Positions 26,064-33,550 of a DNA stretch of 64,000 nt are shown here, piece by piece. The notes below the pieces were generated by a model. That model saw nothing but the letters and a program-made list of their open reading frames with translations, was not told the DNA's origin and did no database searches. This DNA is from Pedobacter sandarakinus (GTDB lineage Bacteria > Bacteroidota > Bacteroidia > Sphingobacteriales > Sphingobacteriaceae). The DNA lies in assembly GCF_026240095.1 (NCBI RefSeq), contig NZ_JAPIVG010000008.1, forward strand, positions 1-64,000, read 5' to 3'. The translations under genes were made by a program, and so were the position numbers. How positions within the stretch are numbered: position 1 is the first letter of the stretch; each line of letters starts with the position of its first letter.

Positions 26064-26726
26064 ATGAATTTTTTTGATACCCGTAGTATCTTTTTTACTG
26101 TACTGGGCTACCAAATGAGCTACCTCGAATTCTTCGCTGTACTTACCGGCGTTGTATCGGTTATTCTCTCGGCCAAAGCTAATATTTGGAGCTGGCCAGC
26201 AGGCATTGTAAATGTATTCTTGTCTGCCTTCTTCTATTATCAAATTCAGCTGTACCCCGATATGTTCTTAATGGGTTTTTTCTTCGTTACCAATATTTTA
26301 GGTTGGTGGAGATGGGCTAACCCTAATCCTGCAGAAGAGGATCGCAAAAAAGAGTTGAAGGTGAGTTACCTGCCCAAAAAGCAATTTCTGATTTGGCTCG
26401 TTGCTGGCACTGCCGGCACATTTGTAATTGGCAGCTTAGCGGCACAGTTGCACCATTGGTTCCCCTTGGTGTTTAACCTACCTAGCGCCTATCCATTTGT
26501 AGATTCGTTTATTTTGGTAATGAGTGTAATTACCACTTTTTTAATGATACAGAAACGAATAGAATGCTGGATTATTTGGTTGATGATAGACGTGGTGGCC
26601 ACCTACCTGTATTTTTTAAAGGGCGCCATGTTCTTTGGTGTGGAGTACGTCCTTTTTACTTTGATTGCCGCTTTCGCCTTATGGAACTGGATAAAGGAAT
26701 ATAAAAGTTATGGTAAACCTGTATGA
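26064..26726 (+). CDS. pnuC: Nicotinamide riboside transporter PnuC
   Basis: 220-aa SWEET-like membrane transporter with about seven helices that passes nicotinamide riboside (or a related vitamin such as thiamine) into the cell for NAD synthesis. Family landmarks are NIWSWPAGIVNVFLSAFFYY, FFVTNILGWWRWANP with the tryptophan-rich substrate motif, and ECWIIWLMIDVVATYLYFLK. No NAD or thiamine gene adjoins it, so the exact vitamin cannot be settled. An inverted repeat just upstream may control it. Confidence 0.9.
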   Translation: MNFFDTRSIFFTVLGYQMSYLEFFAVLTGVVSVILSAKANIWSWPAGIVNVFLSAFFYYQIQLYPDMFLMGFFFVTNILGWWRWANPNPAEEDRKKELKVSYLPKKQFLIWLVAGTAGTFVIGSLAAQLHHWFPLVFNLPSAYPFVDSFILVMSVITTFLMIQKRIECWIIWLMIDVVATYLYFLKGAMFFGVEYVLFTLIAAFALWNWIKEYKSYGKPV

Positions 26727-26766
26727 AGAAGTTTAAGAAGATGTTGTAGAAAATTGTAAAATATCT

Positions 26767-27225
26767 CTAAATTTTACCACTATGCAAATCCCAAATAGGG
26801 AAACACATTTCGTAGTCATTCCAAATAATATCACCAAACTCGATAGTAAAATTTTTAAACTTACCTCTATCCAAGTATTTTTTTGTCATTGGATTTTTTG
26901 ATAAACTTAAGAAATTTTCAAAATCTACAATCTGGTTTACGCGATCAGAAAATTCGAAAGCAATTTTATAATCTTCAAAATACTCAGCTTTTTTAATTTC
27001 AATAACCATAGCTATATTTTTTTTAGTTATTACTGCTGATTGTATTGGTTTGTTGTAAATGAAATAATCGACCCATTTGGTAACGATATCATTTCTATAT
27101 GCTTCGACAAAAACCTTAAAATTTTTTAGGTTTTTTGAATCTAAAGGCTTTTTACCTTTAACATCAGAAATTACAATCTCTTTAAAAACACCATTAATAA
27201 ATATTATTTCGGCTTTACTTTCCAT
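26767..27225 (-). CDS. DUF4160 (C-terminal part) fused to DUF2442-like domain
   Basis: 152 aa as an independent frame from ATG at 27225. Residues about 1-75 (ESKAEIIFINGVFKEI ... WVDYFIYNKP) are the second half of a DUF4160 domain. Residues about 80-152 (FSDRVNQIVDFENFLSLS, FTIEFGDIIWNDYEM) resemble DUF2442. The first half of DUF4160 lies directly upstream in the same frame beyond one TAA codon (27229-27231). The open frame may be a broken remnant or may now start at this internal ATG. DUF4160 and DUF2442 genes commonly occur as adjacent pairs and are often listed among toxin-antitoxin-like genes, but no activity is established. Confidence 0.7.
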   Translation of the reverse strand: MESKAEIIFINGVFKEIVISDVKGKKPLDSKNLKNFKVFVEAYRNDIVTKWVDYFIYNKPIQSAVITKKNIAMVIEIKKAEYFEDYKIAFEFSDRVNQIVDFENFLSLSKNPMTKKYLDRGKFKNFTIEFGDIIWNDYEMCFPIWDLHSGKI

Positions 27226-27228
27226 ACC

Positions 27229-27315
27229 TTAATATTTCCCATGAACATGAATCGGCTCATGCTCGTTGGAATAAAAAAGTATAATAAGACCTAAATATTC
27301 ATAGAGTTTTGGCAT
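27229..27315 (-). pseudogene. N-terminal DUF4160 fragment ended by one in-frame stop
   Basis: From ATG at 27313-27315 the minus strand reads 28 codons containing LFYSNEHEPIHVHGKY, the signature of DUF4160, then TAA at 27229-27231. The next codons, GGT then ATG GAA AGT, continue in the same frame into the 26767-27225 gene. DUF4160 proteins read through this junction, typically with Gln after HVHGKY or a similar motif, so a CAA-to-TAA change is the simplest explanation. Too short to function alone. Confidence 0.7.
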
Positions 27316-27319
27316 TACA

Positions 27320-27327
27320 CAAATATA
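27320..27327 (-). promoter_or_regulatory. Promoter -7 element abutting the DUF4160 start
   Basis: TATATTTG on the minus strand lies only 4 nt before the ATG at 27315. The transcript would begin at or inside that start codon, so the first ATG would be leaderless or unusable and the ATG at 27225 favoured. No -33 TTTG was found. Confidence 0.4.
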
Positions 27328-27408
27328 ATTAATTATAGATAGAATTTCTATGTAGAATTGGCTTTAAGCTTGATGATCAGTAGGACGAATATTAATACTT
27401 TTATGTAT

Positions 27409-27474
27409 ATGAAAAAATTATTTGTTATAGTCGCACTTATTTGTTTTGGAACTTTTGGCTGTTTGGAATGGTGA
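27409..27474 (+). pseudogene. Orphan lipoprotein-like signal peptide ORF
   Basis: MKKLFVIVALICFGTFGCLEW then a TGA, 21 codons; an in-frame ATG also lies at 27403. It has the basic, hydrophobic and FGTFGC layout of a lipoprotein signal and nothing after it. It is either the 5' end of a decayed lipoprotein gene or a small secreted peptide. The following ~40 nt has no sustained frame. Confidence 0.35.
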
Positions 27475-27539
27475 AGGAATAACGATTTCAGGATCTTTGC
27501 TCTAGATATGTTCTAAATTATAGAGTTTTATAGTAAGCT

Positions 27540-27626
27540 ATGGGAGCTAAAATATTTCTGCTTTGTACGGCTGTTTCTATAATCCTCATTTTGATGATTA
27601 AAGTTAAAGGTCCTTACAGAGAATGA
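27540..27626 (+). CDS. Possible 28-aa single-span membrane peptide
   Basis: MGAKIFLLCTAVSIILILMI followed by KVKGPYRE and TGA. It has one strongly hydrophobic segment and a basic tail, like bacterial membrane microproteins. There is no recognised family, promoter or ribosome-binding signal, and it lies in a gene-poor stretch, so it may be fortuitous. Confidence 0.25.
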   Translation: MGAKIFLLCTAVSIILILMIKVKGPYRE

Positions 27627-27987
27627 TCACAATTCATAATTATCGTTTAAAATCACAATATGTAATATTAAGATCTTAAATAATCAGGGTAGAAAACCAA
27701 TCTCACTCCTGGACCAAGGCTATTTTAAACCCGATTGAAGTGGAAATCCTTTTGCTTGAGATTGCTGCGTTCCTCGCAATGACGACCATGGCAAAAGATT
27801 GCAACAAAAAGCGGGGCTGAAACCCACCGAAGGATTACTGTAATTGATTTACAAAAAAATAAAACACGCCACCGTACTAACACCCCTTTAAAAGAGCGGG
27901 ACTAACCACAATACCGTTAGCCCTAAGTCTATCTAAGCGATCTTAAAACTAATACCTAATAACCTTCAACTTTTTTCTCATCAACTA
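27627..27987. other. Gene-free stretch before the ribosomal operon
   Basis: Holds the dispersed repeat at 27726-27819 and no credible frame. The remainder (27820-27987) shows nothing recognised apart from AT-rich promoter-proximal DNA. Confidence 0.5.
27726..27819 (+). repeat. Dispersed ~100-bp repeat, copy 4, with nested palindrome arm
   Basis: Starts AAACCCGATTGAAGTGGAAAT, ends AAGCGGGGCTG. Its interior contains ATTGCTGCGTTCCTCGCAATGA at 27763-27784, one arm of the inverted repeat seen at 3385-3442. Two repeat families are therefore nested here. Confidence 0.6.
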
Positions 27988-28018
27988 TTTGATAATAAAA
28001 GTATTCTCTCTATCTTTG
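27988..28018 (+). promoter_or_regulatory. Promoter of the rplM-rpsI-rpsB-tsf operon
   Basis: TTTG (27988-27991), 19 nt, TATCTTTG (28011-28018): an excellent match to the Bacteroidetes consensus. A start near 28025 gives a leader of about 48 nt before rplM. Confidence 0.85.
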
Positions 28019-28072
28019 CAGTCCCAATTTTAATGGGAATAATAAATTGTTTAATAAATTAAATACAAGCAA

Positions 28073-28516
28073 GTGAATACGTTAAGTTACAAAACTGTCT
28101 CGGCCAATGCGAAAACTGTTAACAAACAGTGGATTGTTGTTGATGCGCAAGGCGAGATTTTGGGGCGCTTGTCATCGAAGATCGCTATGATCATCCGTGG
28201 TAAAAACAAGCCAGAGTACACCCCACACGTAGATTGCGGCGATAATGTAATCGTTATCAATGCAGACAAGGTTAAATTGACAGGAAACAAATTCAGCGAA
28301 AAGCAATATGTTTCTTATACTGGTTATCCAGGTGGTCAACGTTTTATTTCTCCAAAGGAGTTAATGGCGAAACACCCTCAACGTGTAATCGAGAAAGCGG
28401 TACGTGGTATGTTACCGAAAACTAAATTGGGTAAAAAACTTTACACCAATCTTTTTGTGTATGCTGGTGAAACTCATCCTCATGCAGCTCAGTCTCCAAA
28501 AACCATTAAACTTTAA
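28073..28516 (+). CDS. rplM: 50S ribosomal protein L13
   Basis: 147-aa uL13, one of the early-assembling large-subunit proteins. WIVVDAQGEILGRLSSKIAM near the N-terminus, YTPHVDCGDNVIVINADKVK, and MAKHPQRVIEKAVRGMLPK with the following YAGETHPHAAQSP are canonical. The start is GTG at 28073, and no ATG lies close by in frame. It is first in the operon with rpsI (3-nt gap), as in most bacteria. Confidence 0.98.
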   Translation: MNTLSYKTVSANAKTVNKQWIVVDAQGEILGRLSSKIAMIIRGKNKPEYTPHVDCGDNVIVINADKVKLTGNKFSEKQYVSYTGYPGGQRFISPKELMAKHPQRVIEKAVRGMLPKTKLGKKLYTNLFVYAGETHPHAAQSPKTIKL

Positions 28517-28519
28517 GAA

Positions 28520-28906
28520 ATGTCAATTACTAACACTTCAGGCAGAAGAAAAACAGCTGTTGCACGTATCTACTTAAAAGATGGTGCTGGCGCAATTACC
28601 GTAAACGGTAAAGATCACAAAGAATATTTCCCAACTTTACCTTTGCAATATATCGTAAACCAGAGTTTAGAGGTTTCTGAGCTTACTGGCCGTTATGATA
28701 TTACTGTAAACGTACAAGGTGGTGGAGTAAAAGGACAAGCAGAAGCTGTTCGTTTAGCTATTGCTAAAGCGATTGTTGAACTAGATGCGGAGAAAAAACC
28801 TGCATTACGTGCTAAAGGCCTAATGACGCGTGATATGCGTATGGTTGAGCGTAAAAAACCAGGACGTGCTAAAGCTCGTAAGAAATTCCAATTCAGTAAA
28901 CGTTAA
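28520..28906 (+). CDS. rpsI: 30S ribosomal protein S9
   Basis: 128-aa uS9. TSGRRKTAVARIYLKDGAG opens the protein, and GGGVKGQAEAVRLAIAKA plus the basic tail KKPGRAKARKKFQFSKR (terminal Lys-Arg reaching the P-site tRNA) close it. Follows rplM by 3 nt and precedes rpsB by 18 nt. Confidence 0.98.
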   Translation: MSITNTSGRRKTAVARIYLKDGAGAITVNGKDHKEYFPTLPLQYIVNQSLEVSELTGRYDITVNVQGGGVKGQAEAVRLAIAKAIVELDAEKKPALRAKGLMTRDMRMVERKKPGRAKARKKFQFSKR

Positions 28907-28910
28907 TCAC

Positions 28911-28916
28911 AGGAGG
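28911..28916 (+). promoter_or_regulatory. Strong Shine-Dalgarno sequence before rpsB
   Basis: AGGAGG, 8 nt before the rpsB ATG. This is exceptional because Bacteroidetes genes rarely carry Shine-Dalgarno sequences and no other gene start inspected here has such a full match. Confidence 0.65.
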
Positions 28917-28924
28917 CAAAGACA

Positions 28925-29758
28925 ATGGCAAGAACAACTTATCAAGACTTATTGGATGCAGGTGTACACTTTGGTCACCTTACCCGTAAATGGAATCCAA
29001 AAATGGCTCCTTACATTTTCATGGAGCGTAATGGAATTCACATTATAGATTTAAACAAAACTTTAACTAAAACTGAAGAAGCTGCGGCTGCGATTAAACA
29101 AATCGTAAAATCAGGACGTAAAGTTTTATTTGTATCAACAAAAAAACAAGCTAAAGGAATTGTAGCTGAGCAAGCTAAAAAAGTAAACATGCCTTTCGTA
29201 ACCGAGCGTTGGTTGGGTGGTATGTTAACTAACTTTGCTACTGTTCGCAAGTCAATTAAAAAGATGTCTAACATCGATAAAATGACTAAAGACGGTACTT
29301 ATTCGATCTTATCTAAAAAAGAGCGTTTAATGATTCAGCGTGAGCGTATTAAATTAGAATCACTTTTAGGTGGTATTGCTGATTTAAACCGTTTACCTGC
29401 AGCTTTATTCTTAATTGATGTTAAGAAAGAGCACATCGCGGTAACTGAAGCGTTAAAATTAAACATCCCAACTTTTGCGATGGTTGATACAAACTCTGAT
29501 CCTTCTAACATCGATTTCCCTATTCCGGCGAATGATGATGCTACAAAATCTATCTCGTTAATTACTGATGTAATTATCAAAGCGATTGAAGAAGGTTTAG
29601 ACGAGCGTAAACGCGAAAAAGATGATGAGGCTGAAAAAGAAGCAGTAGCAGCTAAAGCAGCAGCTGATGCTCCTGAAGTAAAAGAGCCAAGACGTAAAAA
29701 AGCTGCTGAAGCAGAAGTTGAAGCGTCTTCATCAGAAGAAAGTAAAACAGAAGAATAG
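28925..29758 (+). CDS. rpsB: 30S ribosomal protein S2
   Basis: 277-aa uS2. TYQDLLDAGVHFGHLTRKWN and MAPYIFMERNGIHIIDLNKT at the N-terminus, FVTERWLGGMLTNFATVRKS in the middle, and IPTFAMVDTNSDPSNIDFPI near the end of the fold are canonical. The last ~45 residues are a low-complexity Glu/Lys/Ala-rich tail (after KAIEEGLDERKRE), longer than the E. coli protein. Preceded by a full AGGAGG, unlike its neighbours. Confidence 0.98.
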   Translation: MARTTYQDLLDAGVHFGHLTRKWNPKMAPYIFMERNGIHIIDLNKTLTKTEEAAAAIKQIVKSGRKVLFVSTKKQAKGIVAEQAKKVNMPFVTERWLGGMLTNFATVRKSIKKMSNIDKMTKDGTYSILSKKERLMIQRERIKLESLLGGIADLNRLPAALFLIDVKKEHIAVTEALKLNIPTFAMVDTNSDPSNIDFPIPANDDATKSISLITDVIIKAIEEGLDERKREKDDEAEKEAVAAKAAADAPEVKEPRRKKAAEAEVEASSSEESKTEE

Positions 29759-29770
29759 TAATATTTTTTA

Positions 29771-29848
29771 ATTGCAGGTTACTGGTTTCAGGTTTTAAGT
29801 TGGCTTAATATGAGTTTAACTTAGCGCTTGTAATTTGTAACCTGTAAT
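29771..29848 (+). promoter_or_regulatory. Long-range dyad in the rpsB-tsf spacer
   Basis: ATTGCAGGTTAC (29771-29782) and GTAACCTGTAAT (29837-29848) are inverted complements at 11 of 12 positions, enclosing 54 nt of degenerate GTTTAACTT-like sequence. They could fold in the rpsB-tsf transcript. No T-tract follows, so termination is unlikely; a role in uncoupling tsf expression is speculative. Confidence 0.4.
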
Positions 29849-29887
29849 TGTTATAACAAGATTGTAAACTTTAAAAAAGGAAATAAA

Positions 29888-30733
29888 ATGTCTACAGTAC
29901 AAATTACTGCCGCAGATGTAAATAAACTACGCCAACAAACTGGCGCTGGTATGATGGATTGCAAAAAAGCTCTAGTAGAAGCTAATGGCGATTTCGAAGC
30001 TGCTGTTGATTTATTGCGTAAAAAAGGTCAAAAGGTATCTGCCGCTCGTTCTGGTAATGCTACTTCAGAAGGTTTAGTATCTATCGAAGTTTCTGCTGAT
30101 GGCACTAATGGTAAATTAGTTGCTTTAGCTTGCGAAACTGAGCCAGTTTCTAAAGTTGAAGATTTCCGTAACCTTGCACAGGCTGTTTTAGCTGCGGCGG
30201 TTGCCAACAACCCTGCTTCTATCGAAGAATTATCTGCTATTACTTTAGAAGATGGCCGTTCAGTTGCTGAAACCATTACTGAGTTAACAGGTAAAATTGG
30301 CGAAAAAATCGTTATCCAGGACTATGCAAATATCTCTGGCGAAAAAATCGTTTCTTATATCCACTCTAACGGTAAAATGGGTGTTTTAGTAGTTTTCCAA
30401 GGTGCTAATGGCGCAGATATTACTGAAGCAGGTAAAGATGTTGCAATGCAAATTGCTGCAATGAACCCAGTTGCTGTAGATAAAGATGGTGTAGATCCGG
30501 CTACTATCGAGCGTGAAATCGAAATTGCGAAAGACGTTATCCGCCAGGAAGGTAAACCAGAAGAAATGGTTGAAAAAATTGCTGCAGGTAAATTGAACAA
30601 ATTCTACAAAGACAGCACTTTATTAAACCAAGAGTTTGTAAAAGATGGCTCTATGGATGTTCGTAAATTTTTAGATAACACTGCTAAAGGTTTAACCGTA
30701 ACTGCTTTCAAACGTGTACAATTAGGTGCATAA
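29888..30733 (+). CDS. tsf: Translation elongation factor Ts
   Basis: 281-aa guanine-nucleotide exchange factor for EF-Tu. ADVNKLRQQTGAGMMDCKKA is the N-terminal signature, with VDLLRKKGQ and LVALACETEPVSK in the core. AAMNPVAVDKDGV and SLLNQEFVKDG-like segments (TLLNQEFVKDGSMDVRKFL) mark the C-terminal part. Preceded by AAGGAAA, a modest Shine-Dalgarno. Intrinsic terminator 18 nt after the stop ends the ribosomal unit. Confidence 0.98.
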   Translation: MSTVQITAADVNKLRQQTGAGMMDCKKALVEANGDFEAAVDLLRKKGQKVSAARSGNATSEGLVSIEVSADGTNGKLVALACETEPVSKVEDFRNLAQAVLAAAVANNPASIEELSAITLEDGRSVAETITELTGKIGEKIVIQDYANISGEKIVSYIHSNGKMGVLVVFQGANGADITEAGKDVAMQIAAMNPVAVDKDGVDPATIEREIEIAKDVIRQEGKPEEMVEKIAAGKLNKFYKDSTLLNQEFVKDGSMDVRKFLDNTAKGLTVTAFKRVQLGA

Positions 30734-30751
30734 GCATAAATAAAATTATAG

Positions 30752-30787
30752 AAACCGCCCGATGTAAATCTGGGCGGTTTTTTTATA
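30752..30787 (+). terminator. Terminator of the ribosomal operon
   Basis: AAACCGCCC (30752-30760) pairs with GGGCGGTTT (30772-30780) and is followed by a T-run. Confidence 0.9.
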
Positions 30788-30792
30788 TCCTT

Positions 30793-30958
30793 TTTTTAGA
30801 AAATGAACGGCTCGCAATGCTTGGCAACTGCAGCCCCGCTCTTGTTTCAATCTTTTTGGCTTCGGCCTTCTTTCCTACAGCAGCAATAGTAGCATGAACA
30901 TGGTGATAACCTACCATACAATTGCAACAAAAAGTATTTTCACGCTATCGGGTTTATT
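30793..30958 (-). repeat. Dispersed repeat, copy 5 (expanded)
   Basis: Contains GCAGCCCCGCTCTTG and ends CGCTATCGGGTTTATTA. The interior is longer than in the other copies, about 165 bp overall. Minus orientation. Confidence 0.5.
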
Positions 30959-31029
30959 ATTGAAGTTTGTTCATAAAAACGCAAAATTAGCTATCATCTT
31001 AGTAAATTAGGCACTTTAAAAGCAAACCT

Positions 31030-32124
31030 ATGTTAAACCTATCCAATATAAAGTTTTACCAGAATAATACACTGTATGAAAGCAAAAGCATAAACATTCA
31101 AGACGGTAAAATCGTGTCTATCGGGAATGCAGACGGCAAAAACTCCGCTGACACATTCATTGTTCCAGGTTTTATCGATTTACAAATTTATGGTGCCGGT
31201 GGCAGATTATTTTCGGCCAACCCAACAGTAGAATCTTTAACCATTATGGAAGATGATTTGTTAAAAAAAGGCACAACGGGCTTTTTAGCCTGCATGGCTA
31301 CGAATACACCAGATGTTTTTAACGAGTGTATCAAAGCAGCTAAAGAACATCGCACCATTGCAAAGAACTGTTTAGGCTTGCATTTAGAAGGTCCCTTTTT
31401 AAACCCTAAAAGATTAGGCGCACACGTTCCGGAATTTGTTAGAAAAGCAAGTCTCGAAGAGATTAAGGAATTATTAGATTTTGCAGATGGCGTAATTAAG
31501 ATGATGACAATTGCGCCCGAATTGCAAGATGATCGGGTAATTGCATATTTGTTAGACAACGGTGTTGTAGTATCTTTGGGCCACAGCAATGCAACGCATC
31601 AAGAAGCAACAAACGCGTATAATAAAGGTATCCAAACCACAACGCATCTTTTTAATGCCATGAGCCCTGTTCATCATCGCGAACCTGGCATACCTACCGC
31701 AATTTTTAACCACCATAAAGCCATGGCCAGTATTATTGCTGATGGAAGGCATGTAGATTTTGAAGTGGTAAAATTCGCCAAAAAATTATTAGAAGATAGG
31801 CTGTTTCTAATTACAGATGCGGTAACGGAATGCAGCAATGGCCCATACCAACATGTTAAAAGCGGCGACAAGTTTGTAATGCCAGATGGAACACTCTCTG
31901 GCTCATCTTTAACAATGTTACAAGCAGTTAAAAACTGTGTTATACACTGTGGTATTGAACTGGCAGAAGCAATTAAAATGGCAACAAGCTATCCAGCGAA
32001 GTTAATGGGCATCGATAATCTAATGGGCCAGATTGCCCTCGGTAAACAGGCCAACCTGCTGGTTGTGGATGAGGAGTTGGCGTTACAAAAGGTATTTTTT
32101 AAAGGCCAAACGGTTTCAATCTAA
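31030..32124 (+). CDS. nagA: N-acetylglucosamine-6-phosphate deacetylase
   Basis: 364-aa amidohydrolase that removes the acetyl group from GlcNAc-6-phosphate, feeding amino-sugar recycling or catabolism. VPGFIDLQIYGAGG replaces the usual HxH-bearing strand: the second metal-site histidines are absent, as in NagA-type enzymes with one main site. LGLHLEGPFLNPKRLGAH carries the metal-ligand Glu; SLGHSNATHQEA and TTHLFNAMSPVHHREPG supply the metal histidines. LITDAVTECS has the catalytic Asp. No nagB neighbour. It sits between tsf and pyrH, genes often adjacent in bacteria. Confidence 0.93.
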   Translation: MLNLSNIKFYQNNTLYESKSINIQDGKIVSIGNADGKNSADTFIVPGFIDLQIYGAGGRLFSANPTVESLTIMEDDLLKKGTTGFLACMATNTPDVFNECIKAAKEHRTIAKNCLGLHLEGPFLNPKRLGAHVPEFVRKASLEEIKELLDFADGVIKMMTIAPELQDDRVIAYLLDNGVVVSLGHSNATHQEATNAYNKGIQTTTHLFNAMSPVHHREPGIPTAIFNHHKAMASIIADGRHVDFEVVKFAKKLLEDRLFLITDAVTECSNGPYQHVKSGDKFVMPDGTLSGSSLTMLQAVKNCVIHCGIELAEAIKMATSYPAKLMGIDNLMGQIALGKQANLLVVDEELALQKVFFKGQTVSI

Positions 32125-32175
32125 ATATTTACATCAATTGTTAAAAAGCATAGCCAGGTATTAAAAAAATGTTAA

Positions 32176-32183
32176 TATTTTTG
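32176..32183 (+). promoter_or_regulatory. Promoter -7 element abutting pyrH
   Basis: TATTTTTG, 5 nt before the pyrH ATG. If used, the mRNA would be nearly leaderless. No -33 TTTG at standard spacing. Confidence 0.35.
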
Positions 32184-32188
32184 AGGTC

Positions 32189-32893
32189 ATGAAATACAAA
32201 CGCATCCTATTAAAACTTAGCGGAGAATCGCTAATGGGCGACAAACAATATGGCATTGATAACGAGAGAGTTAAACAGTATGCCGAGGATATTAAAGCCG
32301 TACATGATAAAGGTTTGGAAATCGCAATCGTAATAGGCGGCGGAAATATTTTCAGAGGTTTAAGTGCCGAAAAAAGTGGGATGGATAGAGCACAGGCAGA
32401 TTACATGGGTATGTTGGCAACAGTGATCAATTCCATGGCCTTGCAAGATGCTTTAGAGAAAGTGGGTATAAAAACCCGACTGCTCACTGCCATTAAAATG
32501 GAACAAATTTGCGAGCCATTCATCAGAAGAAGAGCTGTGCGCCACTTAGAAAAAGGTAGGGTGGTAATTTTTGGGGCTGGTACAGGCAACCCATACTTTA
32601 CCACAGACTCTGCAGCTGCATTAAGGGCGATAGAAATTAAAGCAGATGCCGTTTTAAAAGGCACACGCGTTGATGGTATCTATACTGCTGATCCGGAAAA
32701 AGATCCTTTGGCAACCAAATACGAAGAAATTACGTTTAAAGAAGTATATGCTAAAGGATTAAATGTTATGGATATGACGGCATTTACCCTTTGCGAAGAA
32801 AACCAAGTGCCTATTATCGTGTTTGACATGAATAAACACGGAAATTTCATGAAAATAGCCAACGGCGAACCTATTGGCACATTGGTGAAATAG
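32189..32893 (+). CDS. pyrH: UMP kinase
   Basis: 234-aa amino-acid-kinase-fold enzyme converting UMP to UDP in pyrimidine synthesis. [14 protein letters not shown] is the N-terminal phosphate loop, [13 protein letters not shown] the glycine-rich substrate loop, [20 protein letters not shown] and [17 protein letters not shown] the conserved nucleotide region. A kinase encoded next to frr is the classic arrangement; 40 nt separate them. Confidence 0.97.
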   Translation: MKYKRILLKLSGESLMGDKQYGIDNERVKQYAEDIKAVHDKGLEIAIVIGGGNIFRGLSAEKSGMDRAQADYMGMLATVINSMALQDALEKVGIKTRLLTAIKMEQICEPFIRRRAVRHLEKGRVVIFGAGTGNPYFTTDSAAALRAIEIKADAVLKGTRVDGIYTADPEKDPLATKYEEITFKEVYAKGLNVMDMTAFTLCEENQVPIIVFDMNKHGNFMKIANGEPIGTLVK

Positions 32894-32909
32894 CCTTTAA
32901 AAAAATTAT

Positions 32910-32917
32910 TACTTTTG
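32910..32917 (+). promoter_or_regulatory. Possible internal promoter -7 element before frr
   Basis: TACTTTTG, 16 nt upstream of the frr ATG in the pyrH-frr spacer. Only the -7 element matches, so frr may be read through from pyrH as well. Confidence 0.35.
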
Positions 32918-32933
32918 TAGAAATACATACATT

Positions 32934-33497
32934 ATGAACGAACTCATACAATTACAATTAATGGATGCGCAGTCTTCTATGGACAAAGCCATCGATCATT
33001 GTGAAGCTGAATTAACTAAAATAAGAGCTGGTAAAGCGTCTGCAGGAATGCTTGACGGTATTTTTGTAGATTACTATGGTGCCTCTACAGCATTAGCTCA
33101 GGTGGCCAGCATTAACACACCAGATGCCAGAACAATTGTAATTCAACCTTGGGAAAAATCGCTTTTAACCGCAATAGAAAAAGCTATTCAGGTAGCTAAC
33201 ATTGGTATTAACCCACAGAACGATGGTATTGTTATTCGTTTGGTTGTACCACCTTTAACAGAAGAACGGAGAAAGGATTTGGTGAAAAAAGTTAAAGAAG
33301 AAGCAGAACGTGGCCGAATTACAGTACGTAATATTCGTAAAGATGCCAATACTAAAATACAAAAGTTAAAAGGCGACGGCGTGTCTGATGATGAAATTAA
33401 AACTGGTGAAGGTGAGGTTCAGAAATTAACCGACGCATACATTGTGAAGGTAGATAAACATGCTGAAGCTAAAGAAAAAGATGTAATGACGGTATAA
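32934..33497 (+). CDS. frr: Ribosome recycling factor
   Basis: 187-aa tRNA-mimicking factor that, with EF-G, separates post-termination ribosomes. MDKAIDHCEAELTKIRAGKA, the hinge region YYGASTALAQVASINTPDAR, and LVVPPLTEERRKDLVKKVKE are canonical. ITVRNIRKDANTKIQKL completes the coiled three-helix body. Terminated by a strong hairpin shared with the convergent lacI-type gene. Confidence 0.97.
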   Translation: MNELIQLQLMDAQSSMDKAIDHCEAELTKIRAGKASAGMLDGIFVDYYGASTALAQVASINTPDARTIVIQPWEKSLLTAIEKAIQVANIGINPQNDGIVIRLVVPPLTEERRKDLVKKVKEEAERGRITVRNIRKDANTKIQKLKGDGVSDDEIKTGEGEVQKLTDAYIVKVDKHAEAKEKDVMTV

Positions 33498-33516
33498 TAA
33501 CCGACATTACAATATC

Positions 33517-33550
33517 AAAGGGAACAGCTGATTAATCTGTTCCCTTTTTT
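33517..33550. terminator. Terminator between frr and the LacI-type gene
   Basis: AAAGGGAACA (33517-33526) pairs with TGTTCCCTTT (33538-33547), followed by a T-run on the plus strand. The stem overlaps the 3' end of the convergent gene, and its A-side also suits the minus strand. Confidence 0.85.

Noticed and set aside
31030-32124. nagA as part of a sugar-utilisation cluster
   Set aside because: No nagB, kinase or transporter adjoins it. The LacI-type gene nearby is separated by pyrH-frr and is convergent with them.
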